Source: Nitrospinota bacterium (GTDB taxonomy: Bacteria > Nitrospinota > Nitrospinia > Nitrospinales > VA-1). From it: a stretch of 7,523 nucleotides of DNA. The notes beneath the pieces are model-generated. The model was not told the origin of the DNA and ran no database searches. It saw nothing but the letters and a program-made list of their open reading frames with translations. How positions within the stretch are numbered: the first letter of the stretch is position 1; each line of letters starts with the position of its first letter. Both the position numbers and the translations under genes were made by a program. The DNA lies in assembly GCA_022567815.1 (NCBI GenBank), contig JADFGI010000149.1, positions 1 through 7,523 on the forward strand, read 5' to 3'. Positions 5,793-7,523 of the stretch are shown piece after piece.

Positions 5793-6701
5793 TCAGTCAT
5801 CCTGAATTTTAAATTTAAGAATAAAATCTCCGCGTTTTTTCCCCCATAGGATGGCCGCACCCTGACCGGGAATCCGCAATTCTTCTCCCGTAAGAGTTCC
5901 TTCTTCCACTTCGATGGTTTGCACGGAATCGAGCGTTTCAATTTCCAGTGAGCCGCCTTTTTCCGCCAATTCAGGCGAAATAGGGATTTCCGCATATATA
6001 TCGTTTTTCAAACGCTTGAAGCGCGGGTGCTTTTCTGCGCTGATTCGCAAAAGCAAGTCACCGGGCGGGCCTCCGTTTCGGCCTTCTCCGCCTGCGTTCG
6101 GGATTCGTAACGTGTATAGGTTGCCGATGCCAGGGGGGATTTTTATTTCTATGGTCACGCTCTCGACCACCAATCGTTTTCCCTTGCAGACGGAGCATTC
6201 CTCGGAGTCCATAAAGCCTGTTCCCTCGCAGTCCGGGCATTGAACATATTTTTCGTAACTGTAGGGAATGGTTCCACCCAGGGCCACGGTGACCAGCGGA
6301 AGATCGATCATGAACTGCAAATCGAATCCGCGAGTGGGAAATTCGGGATCGAATTTTTGTTCTTCTTCAGGAGTGGCCTGGCGAAAGTCACCCTGCTGTC
6401 CGGTCTTTTGCCGCCCGCTAAAATCAAAGTCCGAGGATGGGTCGGACCAGGTTCCGGAACCCGGACCTCGGGGCCGGGTTTGCTGGCGAAAGGATTGGTC
6501 GTATTCCCGTCGGCTTTTTTTATCGCTGAGAACATTGTAGGCGGCGGATAGAATTTTGAAATTGTTTTCAGCTTTTTTGCTTCCGTTATTGACGTCGGGA
6601 TGATGCTTTTTGGCCAATTCCCGGTAGCGTTTTTTGATGTCTGCAAACGAAGCGTTTTTTTCGACGCCGAGAATTTTATAGTAATTTTTTGTCTGGGCCA
6701 T
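5793..6701 (-). CDS. DnaJ-family co-chaperone with a reduced zinc finger
   Basis: The 302-residue product has a J domain at 6-68 with the diagnostic HPD at 34-36, which stimulates the Hsp70 (DnaK) ATPase. A Gly/Ser/Asp/Phe-rich linker (79-107) follows, then the two beta-sandwich substrate-binding domains typical of the DnaJ C-terminus (about 126-300, with KIPPGI at 187-192 and GDLLLRI at 214-220). Only two CxxC motifs are present, CPDCEGTG (155-162) and CSVCKGKR (169-176), instead of the usual four. At most one zinc site is therefore possible, and the last motif lacks the second Gly of CxxCxGxG. It is shorter than canonical DnaJ (about 375) and close to CbpA (about 306). The ATG complementary to 6699-6701 gives MAQTKNYYKILGV, the normal family start; an in-frame TTG 14 codons upstream is less likely. 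No dnaK or grpE is nearby. Confidence 0.9.
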   Translation of the reverse strand: MAQTKNYYKILGVEKNASFADIKKRYRELAKKHHPDVNNGSKKAENNFKILSAAYNVLSDKKSRREYDQSFRQQTRPRGPGSGTWSDPSSDFDFSGRQKTGQQGDFRQATPEEEQKFDPEFPTRGFDLQFMIDLPLVTVALGGTIPYSYEKYVQCPDCEGTGFMDSEECSVCKGKRLVVESVTIEIKIPPGIGNLYTLRIPNAGGEGRNGGPPGDLLLRISAEKHPRFKRLKNDIYAEIPISPELAEKGGSLEIETLDSVQTIEVEEGTLTGEELRIPGQGAAILWGKKRGDFILKFKIQDD

Positions 6702-6745
6702 TTTCTGCCAAGGAAAAGAGGATAAAAAAGTCTGTTGAAACAACC

Positions 6746-6775
6746 ATTTTATCCTTAAATGGGTGGATAGTACAA
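6746..6775 (-). promoter_or_regulatory. Candidate promoter for the dnaJ-like gene
   Basis: On the minus strand TTGTAC (complement of 6770-6775) precedes TAAAAT (complement of 6746-6751) by 18 bases. The -10 matches 5 of 6 and the -35 matches 3 of 6 positions. It lies about 45 bases before the ATG. No CIRCE-type heat-shock dyad was seen. Confidence 0.3.
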
Positions 6776-6820
6776 GAACCCAGTGGTTTTGGAGGTGCCT
6801 TATTTTTCGGCTAAATTAGT

Positions 6821-6863
6821 TTGCTAAAAACCTCAAAAATATGTATATTTAATTGCATATAAT
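6821..6863 (+). promoter_or_regulatory. Candidate promoter for the slp-like gene
   Basis: TTGCTA (6821-6826) and TATATT (6844-6849) are spaced by 17 bases. A perfect TATAAT (6858-6863) lies just downstream without a matching -35 box. The stretch is very A/T-rich and lies 58-100 bases before the lipoprotein start. Which of the two -10 boxes is used cannot be decided here. Confidence 0.42.
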
Positions 6864-6920
6864 TTTATATTGTCATCTTTGTTCTACCGAGCTGTTAGAT
6901 ATATTGAAACGAGAAATTCC

Positions 6921-7445
6921 ATGAGAATTTTAATTTTCTTCGCTTTTCTAATCTTCATGGTGGGATGTGTCCATCCCATTTCTGACAAAATGCGTGCAAC
7001 TCTTGATCCTGGAGTCAGTGTCATAGGGCTGTTTGAATCCCCGGAGGTCTATGTTGGTAGAAAAGTGATGTTAGCTGGTAGCATTGTTCAGACCAGGAAT
7101 TTTCCCGATAGGAGCGAAATCGAAGTGGTGCAAAAGGCCATTGATTCCTATGGCAATCTGGATACAGGAGACGCCACGCTGGGCCGTTTTATATTTCGTC
7201 ACCGGGGATACCTGGAATCGGAAGTTTATTCCAAGGGACGGAATATAATTGGAGCGGGGGTTGTTGTGGGAAGTCAATCAGGGAAAATAGGGGACCGTGA
7301 TTATCTATTCGCGGTCATCGAACCGGAAGAATTGAATCTATTTCCGGAATATCCCGACACCCCCTATTATTACGATCCGTTTTATCCTTATTATTTCTAT
7401 GGTTTCGGTTATGGGCATCATCATCACAGGCATCATTATTGGTAA
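6921..7445 (+). CDS. slp: Slp-family outer-membrane lipoprotein
   Basis: The 174-residue product begins MRILIFFAFLIFMVGC, a lipoprotein signal with the modified cysteine at C16. Residue +2 is Val, not Asp, which fits sorting to the outer membrane. The body matches the Slp (starvation/stationary-phase inducible lipoprotein) family: PEVYVGRKVMLAGSIVQTRN (41-60), SEIEVVQKAIDSYGN (65-79), GRFIFRHRGYLES (88-100) and GKIGDRDYLFAVIEP (121-135). The role of Slp proteins is poorly defined; in E. coli they respond to starvation and acid. The C-terminus is odd: a Tyr/Pro/Phe-rich stretch (144-164) followed by HHHHRHH (166-172), which could bind metal ions. An in-frame TTG at 6870 would add 17 residues before the signal peptide and is unlikely. 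A weak GAG lies before ATG 6921. A second gene follows 18 bases later. Confidence 0.88.
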   Translation: MRILIFFAFLIFMVGCVHPISDKMRATLDPGVSVIGLFESPEVYVGRKVMLAGSIVQTRNFPDRSEIEVVQKAIDSYGNLDTGDATLGRFIFRHRGYLESEVYSKGRNIIGAGVVVGSQSGKIGDRDYLFAVIEPEELNLFPEYPDTPYYYDPFYPYYFYGFGYGHHHHRHHYW

Positions 7446-7463
7446 CAGAAGGTGCAAAGGATA

Positions 7464-7523
7464 ATGACTACGGTATTTAAAGCAAACCATATTTTCCTTT
7501 GGCTGCCGCTGATATTATTTTCC
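7464..7523 (+). CDS. Start of a membrane or secreted protein, truncated by the window
   Basis: ATG 7464 opens a frame of 20 codons to the window edge, beginning MTTVFKANHIFLWLPLILFS. A short basic N-terminus followed by a hydrophobic run suggests a signal peptide or membrane anchor. AGAAGGTG (7447-7454) is a fair ribosome site, 9 bases upstream. The start lies 18 bases after the slp-like stop, so the two genes are probably one operon. A second Slp-like lipoprotein would be a reasonable guess, but no mature sequence is visible to test it. Confidence 0.6.
   Translation, partial: MTTVFKANHIFLWLPLILFS

Noticed and set aside
6702..6743. Upstream TTG start for the dnaJ-like gene, adding 14 residues
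   Set aside because: The conserved J-domain start MAQTKNYYKILGV fits the internal ATG; the extra residues look unlike the family and TTG is a rarer start.

Overview
The window carries seven recognisable or well-supported genes and two partial genes from a Gram-negative (diderm) bacterium. The diderm call rests on an Slp-type lipoprotein with a lipobox cysteine and no Asp at +2. Base composition looks near 50% G+C. Several hairpin repeats resemble those scattered through genomes of environmental lineages such as Nitrospinota, Nitrospirota and Desulfobacterota. I cannot name the lineage with confidence from this sequence alone. No tRNA, rRNA, CRISPR array, transposase or integrase was seen.

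Layout. On the minus strand, 1-1952 holds a UbiD-family prenylated-FMN decarboxylase (quinone biosynthesis). It is followed 34 bases downstream by the start of a small exported protein that runs off the window. Bases 1953-2413 form a gene-free divergent region with two clusters of palindromic repeats and two neat dyads. The second dyad is an operator-like site just upstream of the plus-strand pair oppB-oppC (2414-4174). This pair encodes the two membrane subunits of an oligopeptide-type ABC importer, with no binding protein or ATPase beside it. A weak terminator follows.

A good sigma70-type promoter at 4337-4365 then precedes a two-gene unit, 4422-5542. It encodes an unrecognised 96-residue protein and a 267-residue protein. 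The larger protein has an Lcl/DUF1566-like domain between a Lys/Ala/Pro-rich head and a basic Ala/Arg-rich tail, and has no signal peptide. This pair is the least explained part of the window. Next comes a degenerate inverted-repeat element (5636-5750) between convergent genes, then a minus-strand DnaJ-type co-chaperone (5793-6701) that keeps only half of the usual zinc-finger motifs. A divergent promoter region leads to a plus-strand Slp-family lipoprotein (6921-7445) with a Tyr/Pro-rich, His-rich C-terminus. The last 60 bases start another gene with a hydrophobic N-terminus.

How the genes work together. The window looks like a row of small independent transcription units rather than one system. 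The functional links visible in the sequence are ubiD with the downstream exported protein, oppB with oppC, the 96-residue protein with the Lcl-domain protein, and slp with the following membrane or secreted protein. Each pair has gaps of roughly 20-35 bases.
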